NCBI RefSeq assembly: GCF_000024945.1
Contig: NC_013520.1
Coordinates: forward strand, 1,823,001-1,887,000
Length of the DNA stretch: 64,000 nucleotides
Origin: Veillonella parvula DSM 2008
GTDB lineage: Bacteria > Bacillota > Negativicutes > Veillonellales > Veillonellaceae
Direction of reading: 5' to 3'
Within the stretch, counting starts at the first letter, position 1; the number at the start of each line of letters is the position of its first letter. The position numbers and the translations under genes are program-made. Of this stretch, positions 9,565-17,835 are shown piece by piece. The notes under the pieces were generated by a model. It ran no database searches. It was not told the DNA's origin and worked only from the letters and a program-made list of their open reading frames with translations.

Positions 9565-11124
9565 ATGAAATTTGCAATTACACATTTATGGTCTTCGCTG
9601 CGGGACCTAGCTACACAGTCACCTATATTACTAGCATTAATTGCCGTATTTTCATGTACACCGTTTTATCTAGAGCAAGATTGGTTTGCCGAGATAGACC
9701 TTTGGTTCTATGGGCTGTATTTCTTCATCGTCATACTACAATCATATATAACACGAGATCGAAAGTACTCCATAGTATATACATTATTAAGCATAGGCAT
9801 CAGCGTTGGTCTATATACGATTCATGAAACGTACCATCACATACGAGGCATCGAGCTAGCCACAGAAAACATATCATATCTATGGCTGTACTCTGTGATT
9901 GCTCTATATTTTACATCGCCTGGAGAATACTACATTGGCGAAATCATCAATCGCCTGAAACGGATTGGTATTACCATTGTTACATCAACACTGTATAATG
10001 TCGTCATAATCATGACTCTATGGTTTTTCTTCATCATTCTGAACAAACCATTTACCTTTGATGATCTAATCTTTAAAGTATTAGCCGCTATCAATATATT
10101 TATCTGTATATCCATGCTGTGCACTTACAAAGAGGAGCCTGATGGACCACCAGAACCAAATACATTCTATAATGTTGTTTTTGGAATCATACTACCAAAG
10201 GCTTCCATCATTACAGGTATTCTAGCTAATATCTACTTGGTATTGATTCTCTTAGGCCTTCGCGAAGATGCGCGGTTCCTTTATACATATTATCCGTATG
10301 TAGCCATTTTCTATCTATTTTACTTGGCTAGTTTCAGATCTAGTGAAAGCAGCAAGACACAAAGGATCCTATGTTTCTTATTTATTACGATTACAATATT
10401 GTGCTTAATCCTGATTGGCAAGCGCGTAATAAATGAGCCCGTACTCTGGCTCAATACGATTTACGTGGCCGCATTCAATCTAATCTTCTTAGCACATAAC
10501 GTATATTCCTTTGTAAAGCGTTTGACTCCATCGATCCATACAACGATTATGGCACTCACCCTAGGTGCAGTCCTTTTAATGCCTTTTATCGGTTACACGT
10601 CCCATCGAGAGTTTACAAACTATACAAAAATTGACGGTCAATGGCACGTATACTTGCCTATTACAGAAACATTTAACCCTGATTTTACAGACTATGGCAG
10701 GACGATTATACAGGGGGATTCTTCAAAACTAGGAGCAACGGAAATATATAAGGAACGAAATATTCAGTTTATCAGCTTTACGGCCGTTGAAGAACCTCAT
10801 GTTATTTCGCTTGTAGGATATAATAAATTCATTTCTAACATCGAATTAGAAGTACGTGAGCCTGCTGATAGTACAGCTGACATACCAACAGCATCCTATG
10901 AATCGATCAACTTTAGATTCATCAATGAAGGGCTTGATTTAGAGGTATCTCTACCAAATGGCGTGACCGAGGTTCATCATATATATGAAAAATTCCTCAC
11001 TGTGCCAAAAACGGCTTCAGATTCAGTCATTATAGAAGGCACGGGATATAAACTCTTAATCCACTCCTACTACGCATATCAAGACAGTGCACGAAGAATT
11101 ATTTTTAGCGTATTATATAATTAA
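9565..11124 (+). CDS. DUF4153-like multi-pass membrane protein
   Basis: This 519-residue protein has about ten hydrophobic segments over residues 20-350, then a soluble C-terminal domain of about 160 residues that begins near SHREFTNYTKIDGQWHVYLP. The architecture and the sequence near ATENISYLWLYSVIALYFTS resemble DUF4153 proteins, whose function is unknown. The start is preceded by AGGGAGAG. It is transcribed away from the alcohol dehydrogenase gene at 8244-9416. The C-terminal domain may be extracytoplasmic; this is inference. Confidence 0.6.
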   Translation: MKFAITHLWSSLRDLATQSPILLALIAVFSCTPFYLEQDWFAEIDLWFYGLYFFIVILQSYITRDRKYSIVYTLLSIGISVGLYTIHETYHHIRGIELATENISYLWLYSVIALYFTSPGEYYIGEIINRLKRIGITIVTSTLYNVVIIMTLWFFFIILNKPFTFDDLIFKVLAAINIFICISMLCTYKEEPDGPPEPNTFYNVVFGIILPKASIITGILANIYLVLILLGLREDARFLYTYYPYVAIFYLFYLASFRSSESSKTQRILCFLFITITILCLILIGKRVINEPVLWLNTIYVAAFNLIFLAHNVYSFVKRLTPSIHTTIMALTLGAVLLMPFIGYTSHREFTNYTKIDGQWHVYLPITETFNPDFTDYGRTIIQGDSSKLGATEIYKERNIQFISFTAVEEPHVISLVGYNKFISNIELEVREPADSTADIPTASYESINFRFINEGLDLEVSLPNGVTEVHHIYEKFLTVPKTASDSVIIEGTGYKLLIHSYYAYQDSARRIIFSVLYN

Positions 11125-11208
11125 TTATAAAATCCAGTAATTTCACGCATCTTTAACCATATCAACATTTTTTGCGAAACTATATTAAAAATTTTACAAA
11201 TGTCAATA

Positions 11209-11237
11209 TTGATTATATAGAAATTTTTCGCTATAAT
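11209..11237 (+). promoter_or_regulatory. Sigma-70-type promoter upstream of nrdA
   Basis: TTGATT (11209-11214) and TATAAT (11232-11237) are separated by exactly 17 bases. Transcription would begin near 11244, ahead of the hairpin at 11262-11291, so that hairpin would lie in the nrdA leader RNA. Confidence 0.6.
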
Positions 11238-11261
11238 CGTAACATAATGTATAAGCTAGAT

Positions 11262-11291
11262 AAGAAAACTACCATATATAGTAGTTTTCTT
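11262..11291 (+). terminator. Terminator-like hairpin in the nrdA leader
   Basis: An 11-bp perfect stem (AAGAAAACTAC / GTAGTTTTCTT) with an eight-base loop is followed by ATTTTTCTG on the plus strand. It could end transcripts from the DUF4153 gene, or, because the 11209-11237 promoter lies upstream of it, attenuate nrdA transcription. Confidence 0.6.
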
Positions 11292-11406
11292 ATTTTTCTG
11301 ATTAGACTCAACTTAAAGATAATTTATATATTTCATTCTAATCTTATATATGCTTATACGACTATATTAACAGTTTTATGACTTTTTGCTCTCAAGGGGA
11401 ACAGTA

Positions 11407-13689
11407 ATGGAGATTATGATCAAGAAACGGGATGGCCATTTCGAGCCGTTGTCCGTTGAAAAAACGAAACGAATGATAGCCTTCGCATGTTTGGGGTTAG
11501 ATTCTTGTGATCCACTAGAATTGGAAATGGATGCGAAGTTGCAATTCGTTGATGGCATGACCACTAAAGAAATTCAAAAAACTTTAGTCCAAACAGCCAT
11601 CGAAAAAGTTATATCTAAAAAAGACGACGGCTTCGGCAACCAAGTTAATAAAATGAACCAAGATTGGCAGTTCGTAGCAGCCCGCCTATTCTTGTTCGAT
11701 CTCTATAAAGAAGCCGCTATTACTCGTCGTTACAAAGCATTTGGCTACGGCAACTTCCCAAATCTTGTAAACATGCTTGTAGAAGAGAAAAAATACGCAG
11801 ACTTCTTCGTTACAGAATACACTGCTGACGAATTGCAAGAGTTAGGCGATTACATCAAACCTAAGCGCGACTATCTCTTCAACTATGAAGGTCTCAAATT
11901 ATTGGCTGACCGTTACTTGGTAAAAGGTTTTAACAAAGAAATCTTTGAATTACCGCAAGAACGTTTCATGGCTATCGCAATGCATTTGGCTCTTGTCGAA
12001 GGGAAAAATAAAGTAAAATACGCTAAAAAATTCTACGATTTGATGAGCCAATTAAAAATGACGACAGCTACACCTACTTTGGCAAATGCTGGTACACCAT
12101 TCCACCAATTGTCCTCTTGCTTTATCTCTGGTGTAGACGACAACTTATGGTCTATCTACGACGTAAACAGCAAATTCTCTCGCGTATCTAAACACGGTGG
12201 TGCGCTTGGTATCTACCTTGGCAAAGTTCGTGCATTGAACTCCGATATCCGCGGTTTCAAAAACTCCTCTGGCGGCGTTATTCCTTGGATTCGCTTGTAC
12301 AATGATACAGCTGTTGCAGTAGACCAATTGGGTAAACGTAAAGGCGGCGCTACAGTAACACTTGATATTTGGCACAAAGACTTCTATGAATTCGTAGAGC
12401 TTCGTACAAATAACGGTGATGATCGCCGTAAAGCTCATGATATCTTCCCTGCTATCTCCGTTCCAAACATCTTTATGGAACGTATGTTAGCTCGTGAAAA
12501 CTTCACCCTCTTTGACCCTCATGAAATCTTGGCTGTAAAAGGCTATTCCTTAGAGAATTACTTCGATACAGATGACAAAAAAGAGTTTACTAAACGCTAT
12601 ATCGAATGTGAACAAGATCCTAATTTACACGGCATCGAAGTGCCAGCATTAGACATGATGAAAAAAATCATGCGCTCCGCTGTTGAAACTGGTACGCCAT
12701 TCATCTTCTTCCGCGACACTGTAAATGCTGCAAATCCTAACAAACATGCAGGTATGATTTACGCGTCCAACTTGTGCCACGAAATTGCACAAAATGTTGG
12801 CTTCACTAATCTTGCTGAAGAAATCATCAACGAAGACGGTACAATTACTACAAAAACAAACACAGGCGACATGGTTACATGTAACTTAAACTCTATCAGT
12901 CTTGGCCGTATTACAGACGAAGAGTTGGAAGAAAACATTGCCCTTCAAATTCGTATGTTAGACAATGTTATTTCCATCAACCAAGCGCCGGTGCCAGAGT
13001 CTCGCATGACTTCTGATAAATACCGCGCTATCGGTCTTGGTACGTCTGGTTATCACCACTACCTTGTAAACCATGATATCCAATGGGAATCTGATGAACA
13101 CATCGAAGTAGCGGACAAATTATTTGAAAACATTGCATTCTATGCGATTAAAGCTTCTATGGAGCTTGCAAAAGAAAAAGGCGCGTACCCAGCATTCAAA
13201 GGTTCCGAATGGGAAACTGGTGAATACTTCACACGTCGTGGTTACACATCTGATCGTTGGAAACAATTGGCTGCGGACGTTGCAAAATACGGTATCCGCA
13301 ACGGTTACTTGATGGCCGTAGCTCCTACAGGTTCTACATCCAACATCGCTAATACAACAGCTGGTATCGACCCTATCTTCAAAAAATTCTTCATCGAAGA
13401 GAAGAAAGGTTCATTCACACCAAAAACGGCACCAGATTTGAACGACAAAACATTCTGGCTATACAAAGAGGCACATACAATCGACCAACAATGGTCCATC
13501 AAAGCTTGTGGCGTGCGTCAACGTCATATTGACCAAGCACAATCTTTCAACTTGTACATCACTCCTCAAATGAAAGCGAAAGAAATTCTTGACCTTTACG
13601 TAGAAGCCTACAAACAAGGGATCAAAACAATCTACTATATCCGTAACCAATCCCTTGAAATGGATGAATGCACAAGCTGTTCCTCCTAA
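11407..13689 (+). CDS. nrdA: Class I ribonucleoside-diphosphate reductase, alpha subunit
   Basis: NrdA reduces ribonucleotides to deoxyribonucleotides with a radical supplied by NrdB. The protein has an N-terminal ATP-cone (about residues 1-90), the active-site segments LSSCFI, NLCHEI (Asn-x-Cys-x-Glu) and VTCNLNS, the radical-transfer tyrosine pair in TIYYIRN, and a C-terminal redox pair in ECTSCSS. I place the start at the ATG at 11407, seven bases after AAGGGG, instead of the TTG 21 bases earlier, giving 760 residues. nrdB follows 199 bases downstream. An ATP-cone implies allosteric dATP/ATP control. Confidence 0.93.
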   Translation: MEIMIKKRDGHFEPLSVEKTKRMIAFACLGLDSCDPLELEMDAKLQFVDGMTTKEIQKTLVQTAIEKVISKKDDGFGNQVNKMNQDWQFVAARLFLFDLYKEAAITRRYKAFGYGNFPNLVNMLVEEKKYADFFVTEYTADELQELGDYIKPKRDYLFNYEGLKLLADRYLVKGFNKEIFELPQERFMAIAMHLALVEGKNKVKYAKKFYDLMSQLKMTTATPTLANAGTPFHQLSSCFISGVDDNLWSIYDVNSKFSRVSKHGGALGIYLGKVRALNSDIRGFKNSSGGVIPWIRLYNDTAVAVDQLGKRKGGATVTLDIWHKDFYEFVELRTNNGDDRRKAHDIFPAISVPNIFMERMLARENFTLFDPHEILAVKGYSLENYFDTDDKKEFTKRYIECEQDPNLHGIEVPALDMMKKIMRSAVETGTPFIFFRDTVNAANPNKHAGMIYASNLCHEIAQNVGFTNLAEEIINEDGTITTKTNTGDMVTCNLNSISLGRITDEELEENIALQIRMLDNVISINQAPVPESRMTSDKYRAIGLGTSGYHHYLVNHDIQWESDEHIEVADKLFENIAFYAIKASMELAKEKGAYPAFKGSEWETGEYFTRRGYTSDRWKQLAADVAKYGIRNGYLMAVAPTGSTSNIANTTAGIDPIFKKFFIEEKKGSFTPKTAPDLNDKTFWLYKEAHTIDQQWSIKACGVRQRHIDQAQSFNLYITPQMKAKEILDLYVEAYKQGIKTIYYIRNQSLEMDECTSCSS

Positions 13690-13837
13690 TATAGGATAGA
13701 TACACGCTACATTCTATAATGCAATTTAAGCTATGGTAAAAGTTAAAGATATCATTGCCATAGTTTACAAAAAATATGCTCTATAACTAGAGAGCACTAA
13801 ACCTGTGAAAGATACTTTCACCAACATTATAAATCTG

Positions 13838-13868
13838 ATGACGACCTATAGCAGTATAGGTCGCATCA
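13838..13868 (+). promoter_or_regulatory. Hairpin between nrdA and nrdB
   Basis: A 9-bp stem (CGACCTATA / TATAGGTCG, loop GCAG) is extended by four more pairs across one bulged A. It ends about 20 bases before the nrdB start codon and lacks a T-tract, so it is more likely an mRNA stability or processing element than a terminator. Confidence 0.5.
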
Positions 13869-13888
13869 TCGTATAAAGGAGCCCTACT

Positions 13889-14917
13889 ATGGATAAAAAA
13901 CTGATTTTCAACGAAAATGGTGACCGTGGCACGCAATCTATGATTGGCGGTAATACCACGAACCTTCGCGAGTGGAATCGTATCAAGTACGACTGGGCAA
14001 ACCAAATGTACCGTACGATGCTCAACAACTTCTGGATTCCGGAAGAAATTTCCTTGAACGAAGACGTTAAACAATTCCCATACTTAACAGATTACGAGCG
14101 TCGTGCCTTCGATAAAATCATTGCGTTCTTGAACTTCCTTGATTCCATTCAATCTGAAAACTTGCCTAATTTGAGCCGCTATATTACAGCATCTGAAGTG
14201 GCATCCTTATTGAATATCCAAGCATTCCAAGAAGAAATTCACGCTCAAAGTTATTCCTACATTTTGGACACTGTAACAAATCCTATTACACGTGACAAAA
14301 TCTATGATGAATGGCGTACAGATAAAACATTACTTGAACGTAATCGCTTCATCGCCGATGCATACCAACGATTCAGCGACGATCCTAGCGAAGCAAATCT
14401 AATTCATACAATCATCGCTAACTATATCTTAGAAGGCATCTACTTCTACTCTGGATTTAGCTTCTTCTACACATTGGCACGCCAAGGCAAGATGACAGCT
14501 ACATCCACTATCTTCAAATATATCAACCGCGATGAAGTAACTCACCTCGTATTGTTCCAAAACATCATTCGCGAGTTACGCCGTGAACGTCCTGACTTGT
14601 TTACACCTGAACTAGAGGCGAAAATTACGGACATGATTCGTCAAGGTGCTGAAAATGAAATCGCTTGGGGCCAGTACATCACTGATGATAAAATCCTCGG
14701 CCTTAACAACGTTCTTATCGAGCGCTACATCAAATACCTTGCGAATATTCGCTTAGAAGCAATCGGCTTGCCTCATCTATATCCTGAAATCAAGGATAAT
14801 CCAATGGAATGGATCGAAAGCTTCTCCAACTTGAATAGCACAAAAACTGACTTCTTCGAAGCTAAAGTTACAAACTATACAAAAGCAGCGGCATTTGATT
14901 TTGATGATTTAGAATAA
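13889..14917 (+). CDS. nrdB: Class I ribonucleoside-diphosphate reductase, beta subunit
   Basis: NrdB carries the dinuclear metal site and radical of class I ribonucleotide reductase. All expected residues are visible in the 342-residue protein: Asp85, Glu115, His118, Glu182, Glu216 and His219 as ligands, and the radical tyrosine Tyr122 (in EEIHAQSYSYI). The presence of the tyrosine argues for a class Ia-type enzyme that needs oxygen or an oxidant for activation, which is notable in an organism that looks anaerobic. RBS AAAGGAG precedes the start. A strong terminator follows at 14962-14998. Confidence 0.93.
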   Translation: MDKKLIFNENGDRGTQSMIGGNTTNLREWNRIKYDWANQMYRTMLNNFWIPEEISLNEDVKQFPYLTDYERRAFDKIIAFLNFLDSIQSENLPNLSRYITASEVASLLNIQAFQEEIHAQSYSYILDTVTNPITRDKIYDEWRTDKTLLERNRFIADAYQRFSDDPSEANLIHTIIANYILEGIYFYSGFSFFYTLARQGKMTATSTIFKYINRDEVTHLVLFQNIIRELRRERPDLFTPELEAKITDMIRQGAENEIAWGQYITDDKILGLNNVLIERYIKYLANIRLEAIGLPHLYPEIKDNPMEWIESFSNLNSTKTDFFEAKVTNYTKAAAFDFDDLE

Positions 14918-14961
14918 TAGACGTTATAAAATACAATATCTAAGGACGTACGAGCCAATAG

Positions 14962-14998
14962 AAAAGAGCTAATAGCTATAACGCTATCAGCTCTTTTT
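14962..14998 (+). terminator. Rho-independent terminator of nrdAB
   Basis: Arms AAAGAGCTAATAGC and GCTATCAGCTCTTT with one mismatch and a six-base loop are followed by a T-tract on the plus strand, 45 bases after the nrdB stop. Confidence 0.85.
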
Positions 14999-15298
14999 TC
15001 ATGATTATTTAAACCATAGTTATGAGGAATTGCTGCAAATTTAAACAGCTCTCTCCTATTTATCTCTAAAAAAACAAAATACTATCATATCAGTGTATAT
15101 GTTGCTAGAAATATAGTCCCCAAACGCCACCCTCGTTTTACAGTTGACACATGGTTATACATTGTAAATTGTATCAATACCTTTGTGCGCAAATAGGCCT
15201 ACACCGTAGATTTTCATTCGCCCCATGAATGTATTCATAATAAGCTTGGTAAAAGCAAAAGTTTTTGTGTCCACCCTGTTTCAAACTACCAACTATTA
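14999..15298. other. Intergenic region between convergent genes
   Basis: No gene is supported. TTGACA at about 15143 followed by TAAATT at 15 bases looks promoter-like on the plus strand, but no plus-strand gene follows. Arms TTTACA and TGTAAA flank this motif. I assign no function. Confidence 0.3.
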
Positions 15299-15757
15299 TC
15301 AGCTTTCAATCAATTCAGTTGTCCAGTTAGCAGACTGCAATAGATTGTCTAATAAACGTACTTGTTTTGCGATATGATCAGCTTCTTTTTGGATGTCTGC
15401 CACATTCACAGTCGGCATTAGCTTAATCTCAGACCCTCTCGCACGGAAATTGATACTTCCTGCGCTAGATGCCAAAGTTCGATAAGCAGTTAGGCGCAAA
15501 GCAGCGCAATCTTTTTCGGCAATGATTTCAGTAATAGTTCGACCTTCTATAATAGTTTTGCAATTAGTTAAATTAATATCTGCAATTAATTTTTGAAGTC
15601 TATTTACACATTGTTCTAATGTTTTCAAAAGTTCTTCAGGGTTCTCATTCGGTACTTCCCCTTCTTGCACTAAACTATTTTGAGTTAAGCGAAGCTCTAA
15701 ATCGCTTATTTTATAATTTAAATCAGATCGTTCTTGTAATGCTTCTGCTAGTTTCAT
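15299..15757 (-). CDS. DIP1984-family protein (septicolysin-like)
   Basis: A predicted cytoplasmic, largely helical protein of 152 residues that resembles the DIP1984 family (KLAEALQERSDLNYKISDLELRL at the start, then AALRLTAYRTLASSA). Family members are sometimes called septicolysin, but their function is not established. I choose the ATG at 15757 because GAGGAGAG lies just upstream; a TTG five codons earlier would overlap that ribosome site. It is a single gene. Confidence 0.7.
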   Translation of the reverse strand: MKLAEALQERSDLNYKISDLELRLTQNSLVQEGEVPNENPEELLKTLEQCVNRLQKLIADINLTNCKTIIEGRTITEIIAEKDCAALRLTAYRTLASSAGSINFRARGSEIKLMPTVNVADIQKEADHIAKQVRLLDNLLQSANWTTELIES

Positions 15758-15857
15758 AAACTCTCCTCTCAAAAAGATATATCAAGTTACTTATAAAATA
15801 CTATGTACAACAATATATATATTCACCAATTCTTATTATACAGCACTATTGAACGGC

Positions 15858-16274
15858 TTATAATACTTTCTGCATCATCACGTGAGGACATCCTTCATCT
15901 AGGTATTCTTCTCCTTCAGCACGATATCCAAGGGATTCATAGAATGGTTTGGCCTGTACTTGCGCCGACAAGGAACACGTCTTAAATCCGTCACGGCGAA
16001 TAGCATTTTCAGCGGCCATCATAATCTTAGTACCTAAATGTTGTCCACGATACAACTTACGTACCGCCATGCGACCAATATGTGCATCTCCAGCTACATC
16101 ACTGGGAAAATATCGACACGTACCAGCCGCTTTACCATCAATGGATAAGAGCACAAACTTTGCAGTCTCATCGATTTCATCAAACTCGTCTTCAAAACCC
16201 TGTTCTTTCATAAATACATCGATACGAATTTGTTTTATTTCCTCTGTTATATGATCTAAGATTTGAATAATCAT
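15858..16274 (-). CDS. GNAT-family N-acetyltransferase (ElaA-like)
   Basis: This 138-residue protein is a compact GNAT acetyltransferase. The acetyl-CoA-binding motif A is RKLYRGQHLGTKIMMAAENAI, with IGRMAV before it, and the C-terminal FYESLGYRAEGEEYLDEGCPHVMM is typical of the family. The N-terminal IRIDVFMKEQGFEDEFDE segment is like that of ElaA/YjcF proteins. The acceptor substrate is unknown. Confidence 0.8.
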   Translation of the reverse strand: MIIQILDHITEEIKQIRIDVFMKEQGFEDEFDEIDETAKFVLLSIDGKAAGTCRYFPSDVAGDAHIGRMAVRKLYRGQHLGTKIMMAAENAIRRDGFKTCSLSAQVQAKPFYESLGYRAEGEEYLDEGCPHVMMQKVL

Positions 16275-16464
16275 GGGTGCCCTTTCTGATTATAAGTACA
16301 TTTATAAGAATCGATTCATGTGTATTACAAAATACCCTATAAACAATGAAAGCTTCTTATTTTTATTATATCAAAAATACGCTTAATCCCACAAAACTTC
16401 TCTGTTCCTATTAATTCCCGCATCAAAAATATTTTAAAACTTCCATGAAATTCATTTTTAGGTA
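16275..16464. other. Divergent intergenic region before the aro leader
   Basis: AT-rich sequence that separates the acetyltransferase gene (minus) from the aromatic operon leader (plus). It presumably contains the promoter of the acetyltransferase gene; I see no distinct hairpin or operator. Confidence 0.3.
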
Positions 16465-16494
16465 TTGCATAATTTTATCATTTGGGTTTATACT
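16465..16494 (+). promoter_or_regulatory. Promoter of the aromatic amino-acid operon
   Basis: TTGCAT (16465-16470) and TATACT (16489-16494) are 18 bases apart. Initiation would be near 16501, leaving a short 5' end before the leader-peptide ribosome site AAAGGAG at 16511-16517. Confidence 0.6.
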
Positions 16495-16526
16495 ATACCC
16501 AATATTTTAGAAAGGAGCAACCAAAG

Positions 16527-16616
16527 ATGACTAACCAAATTAGCCTCACAGCAAAGCAATACTTTTATTGGTTCTTTATCCAACGTACGGGTAAGGAACT
16601 ATTTGTGATGCGCTAA
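16527..16616 (+). CDS. Aromatic leader peptide (attenuation peptide), 29 residues
   Basis: An ATG preceded by AAAGGAG opens a 29-codon frame that ends at the TAA at 16614. Codons 12-17 are TAC TTT TAT TGG TTC TTT, i.e. Tyr-Phe-Tyr-Trp-Phe-Phe, so six aromatic residues in a row include all three aromatic amino acids. A strong terminator follows at 16652-16690, then the DAHP synthase gene. This is the arrangement of ribosome-mediated attenuation leaders such as those of the enterobacterial phe and trp operons. Ribosomes stalled at the aromatic run for lack of charged tRNA would leave 16586-16593 free to form an antiterminator. The peptide itself probably has no other function. Confidence 0.85.
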   Translation: MTNQISLTAKQYFYWFFIQRTGKELFVMR

Positions 16617-16667
16617 TTAAGGATTATTCAACATTAGTTGCTTAGAATAGTAAAAGGGCTACCCGTA
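16586..16667 (+). promoter_or_regulatory. Antiterminator pairing of the aro attenuator
   Basis: TACGGGTA (16586-16593), inside leader codons 20-23, is exactly complementary to TACCCGTA (16660-16667), which is half of the terminator's left arm. Pairing of the two would prevent terminator formation. The first segment lies just downstream of the aromatic codons and would be covered by a ribosome that reaches the stop codon. Confidence 0.75.
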
Positions 16668-16690
16668 TTAGATTACGGGTAGCCCTTTTT
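16652..16690 (+). terminator. Attenuator terminator upstream of aroF
   Basis: A perfect 16-bp stem (AAAAGGGCTACCCGTA / TACGGGTAGCCCTTTT) with a six-base loop is followed by T and then GTTTGC. It lies between the leader peptide and aroF, 58 bases before the aroF start. Confidence 0.92.
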
Positions 16691-16747
16691 GTTTGCTATC
16701 CGTATGGTCAGCCCTACTATTCACTGTAGTTATAAGGAGGAATTATC

Positions 16748-17761
16748 ATGATTATTACATTGAAACAAAACGCAGCAGCGGAAGAAGTATCCCGTTTACG
16801 CGGTGAATTAGAGGCTCAAGGATTCGTTATCCATCCAGTAGAAGGAACGCGATACAATATTCTAGGTCTGATTGGTGATACTGCATCTCTTGATGCCCGT
16901 CAAATCGAGTCTCTAGATTTTGTAGATAAAGTAACTCGCATTCAAGAGCCATACAAAAAAGCAAACCGCAAATTCCATCCAGATGATTCTGTAATCAATG
17001 TTGGTGGTGTCCTCATCGGTGGTGGTCACTTCGCAGTAATGGCCGGTCCTTGCTCTGTGGAAACACCTGAACAAGTATTAGCCACTGCTAAAGCATGTAA
17101 AGAAGCTGGTGCTACCATCCTTCGTGGTGGCGCTTTCAAACCTCGTACCTCCCCATACTCCTTCCAAGGTATGGGCCCAGAAGGCTTAGAGTTATTAGAG
17201 CTTGCTAAAAAAGAAACAGGTCTTCCTATCGTTTCTGAGGTTATGGATATCTCCCAATTACAATACTTTGATAATGTAGATATGCTTCAAATCGGTGCTC
17301 GTAACATGCAAAACTTCACGCTTTTAAAAGAAGTGGGCAAATTAAATAAACCAGTTCTTTTAAAACGTGGTTTATCTGCAACATACGAAGAATGGTTGAT
17401 GGCTGCTGAGTACATCATGTCCGAAGGCAATGAACAAATTGTATTATGCGAGCGCGGTATCCGCACATTCGAAACTAAGACTCGCAATACCTTAGATGTA
17501 ACAGCAATTCCTATGATGCATGAATTATCTCACTTGCCAATTATCATGGACCCTAGCCACGCAGCAGGTATGAGCCGCATGGTTCGTCCGCTTTCACTTG
17601 CATCCGTAGGCGGCGGTGCAGACGGCCTTATGATTGAAGTTCACAACGATCCAGCCAAAGCATTGTGCGACGGTCCGCAAGCATTGCGTCCAGACCAATT
17701 CACTAGCCTTATGAATGAAATTAATGCGTTACGCCAAGCATTGGTAGAATGCACTAAATAA
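16748..17761 (+). CDS. aroF: 3-deoxy-7-phosphoheptulonate (DAHP) synthase, type I-beta
   Basis: First enzyme of the shikimate pathway; it condenses phosphoenolpyruvate and erythrose 4-phosphate. The 337-residue protein has an N-terminal ferredoxin-like regulatory domain (residues 1-75), then the catalytic barrel with AGPCSVE, the KPRTSPYSFQGMG substrate loop and PIIMDPSHAAG. This arrangement is that of the I-beta class (Thermotoga-type), in which the small domain can mediate feedback inhibition by an aromatic amino acid. It starts with RBS AAGGAGG and is the first enzyme gene after the attenuator. A hairpin at 17778-17815 separates it from aroB. Confidence 0.93.
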   Translation: MIITLKQNAAAEEVSRLRGELEAQGFVIHPVEGTRYNILGLIGDTASLDARQIESLDFVDKVTRIQEPYKKANRKFHPDDSVINVGGVLIGGGHFAVMAGPCSVETPEQVLATAKACKEAGATILRGGAFKPRTSPYSFQGMGPEGLELLELAKKETGLPIVSEVMDISQLQYFDNVDMLQIGARNMQNFTLLKEVGKLNKPVLLKRGLSATYEEWLMAAEYIMSEGNEQIVLCERGIRTFETKTRNTLDVTAIPMMHELSHLPIIMDPSHAAGMSRMVRPLSLASVGGGADGLMIEVHNDPAKALCDGPQALRPDQFTSLMNEINALRQALVECTK

Positions 17762-17777
17762 TCTTACATATCACACA

Positions 17778-17815
17778 AATAAGCTAGTATCCGTTATAAT
17801 AGATACTAGCTTATT
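17778..17815 (+). terminator. Intra-operon hairpin between aroF and aroB
   Basis: A perfect 14-bp stem (AATAAGCTAGTATC / GATACTAGCTTATT) with a ten-base loop is followed by CTTTT. It could be a partial terminator that lowers expression of the genes after aroF, or a processing site. Confidence 0.6.
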
Positions 17816-17835
17816 CTTTTAAGAAAGGAACCGTT

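Noticed and set aside
11262-11291. NrdR operator in the nrdA leader
   Set aside because: The palindrome has an ATATAT centre but differs from the NrdR consensus in the outer bases, and no second box lies at the usual spacing.
15143-15170. Plus-strand promoter at TTGACA
   Set aside because: The spacer would be 15 bases and the -10 poor, and the following genes are on the other strand.
16275-16747. T-box riboswitch upstream of aroF
   Set aside because: No conserved T-box sequence such as GGGTGGNACCGCG is present; the leader peptide explains the terminator instead.
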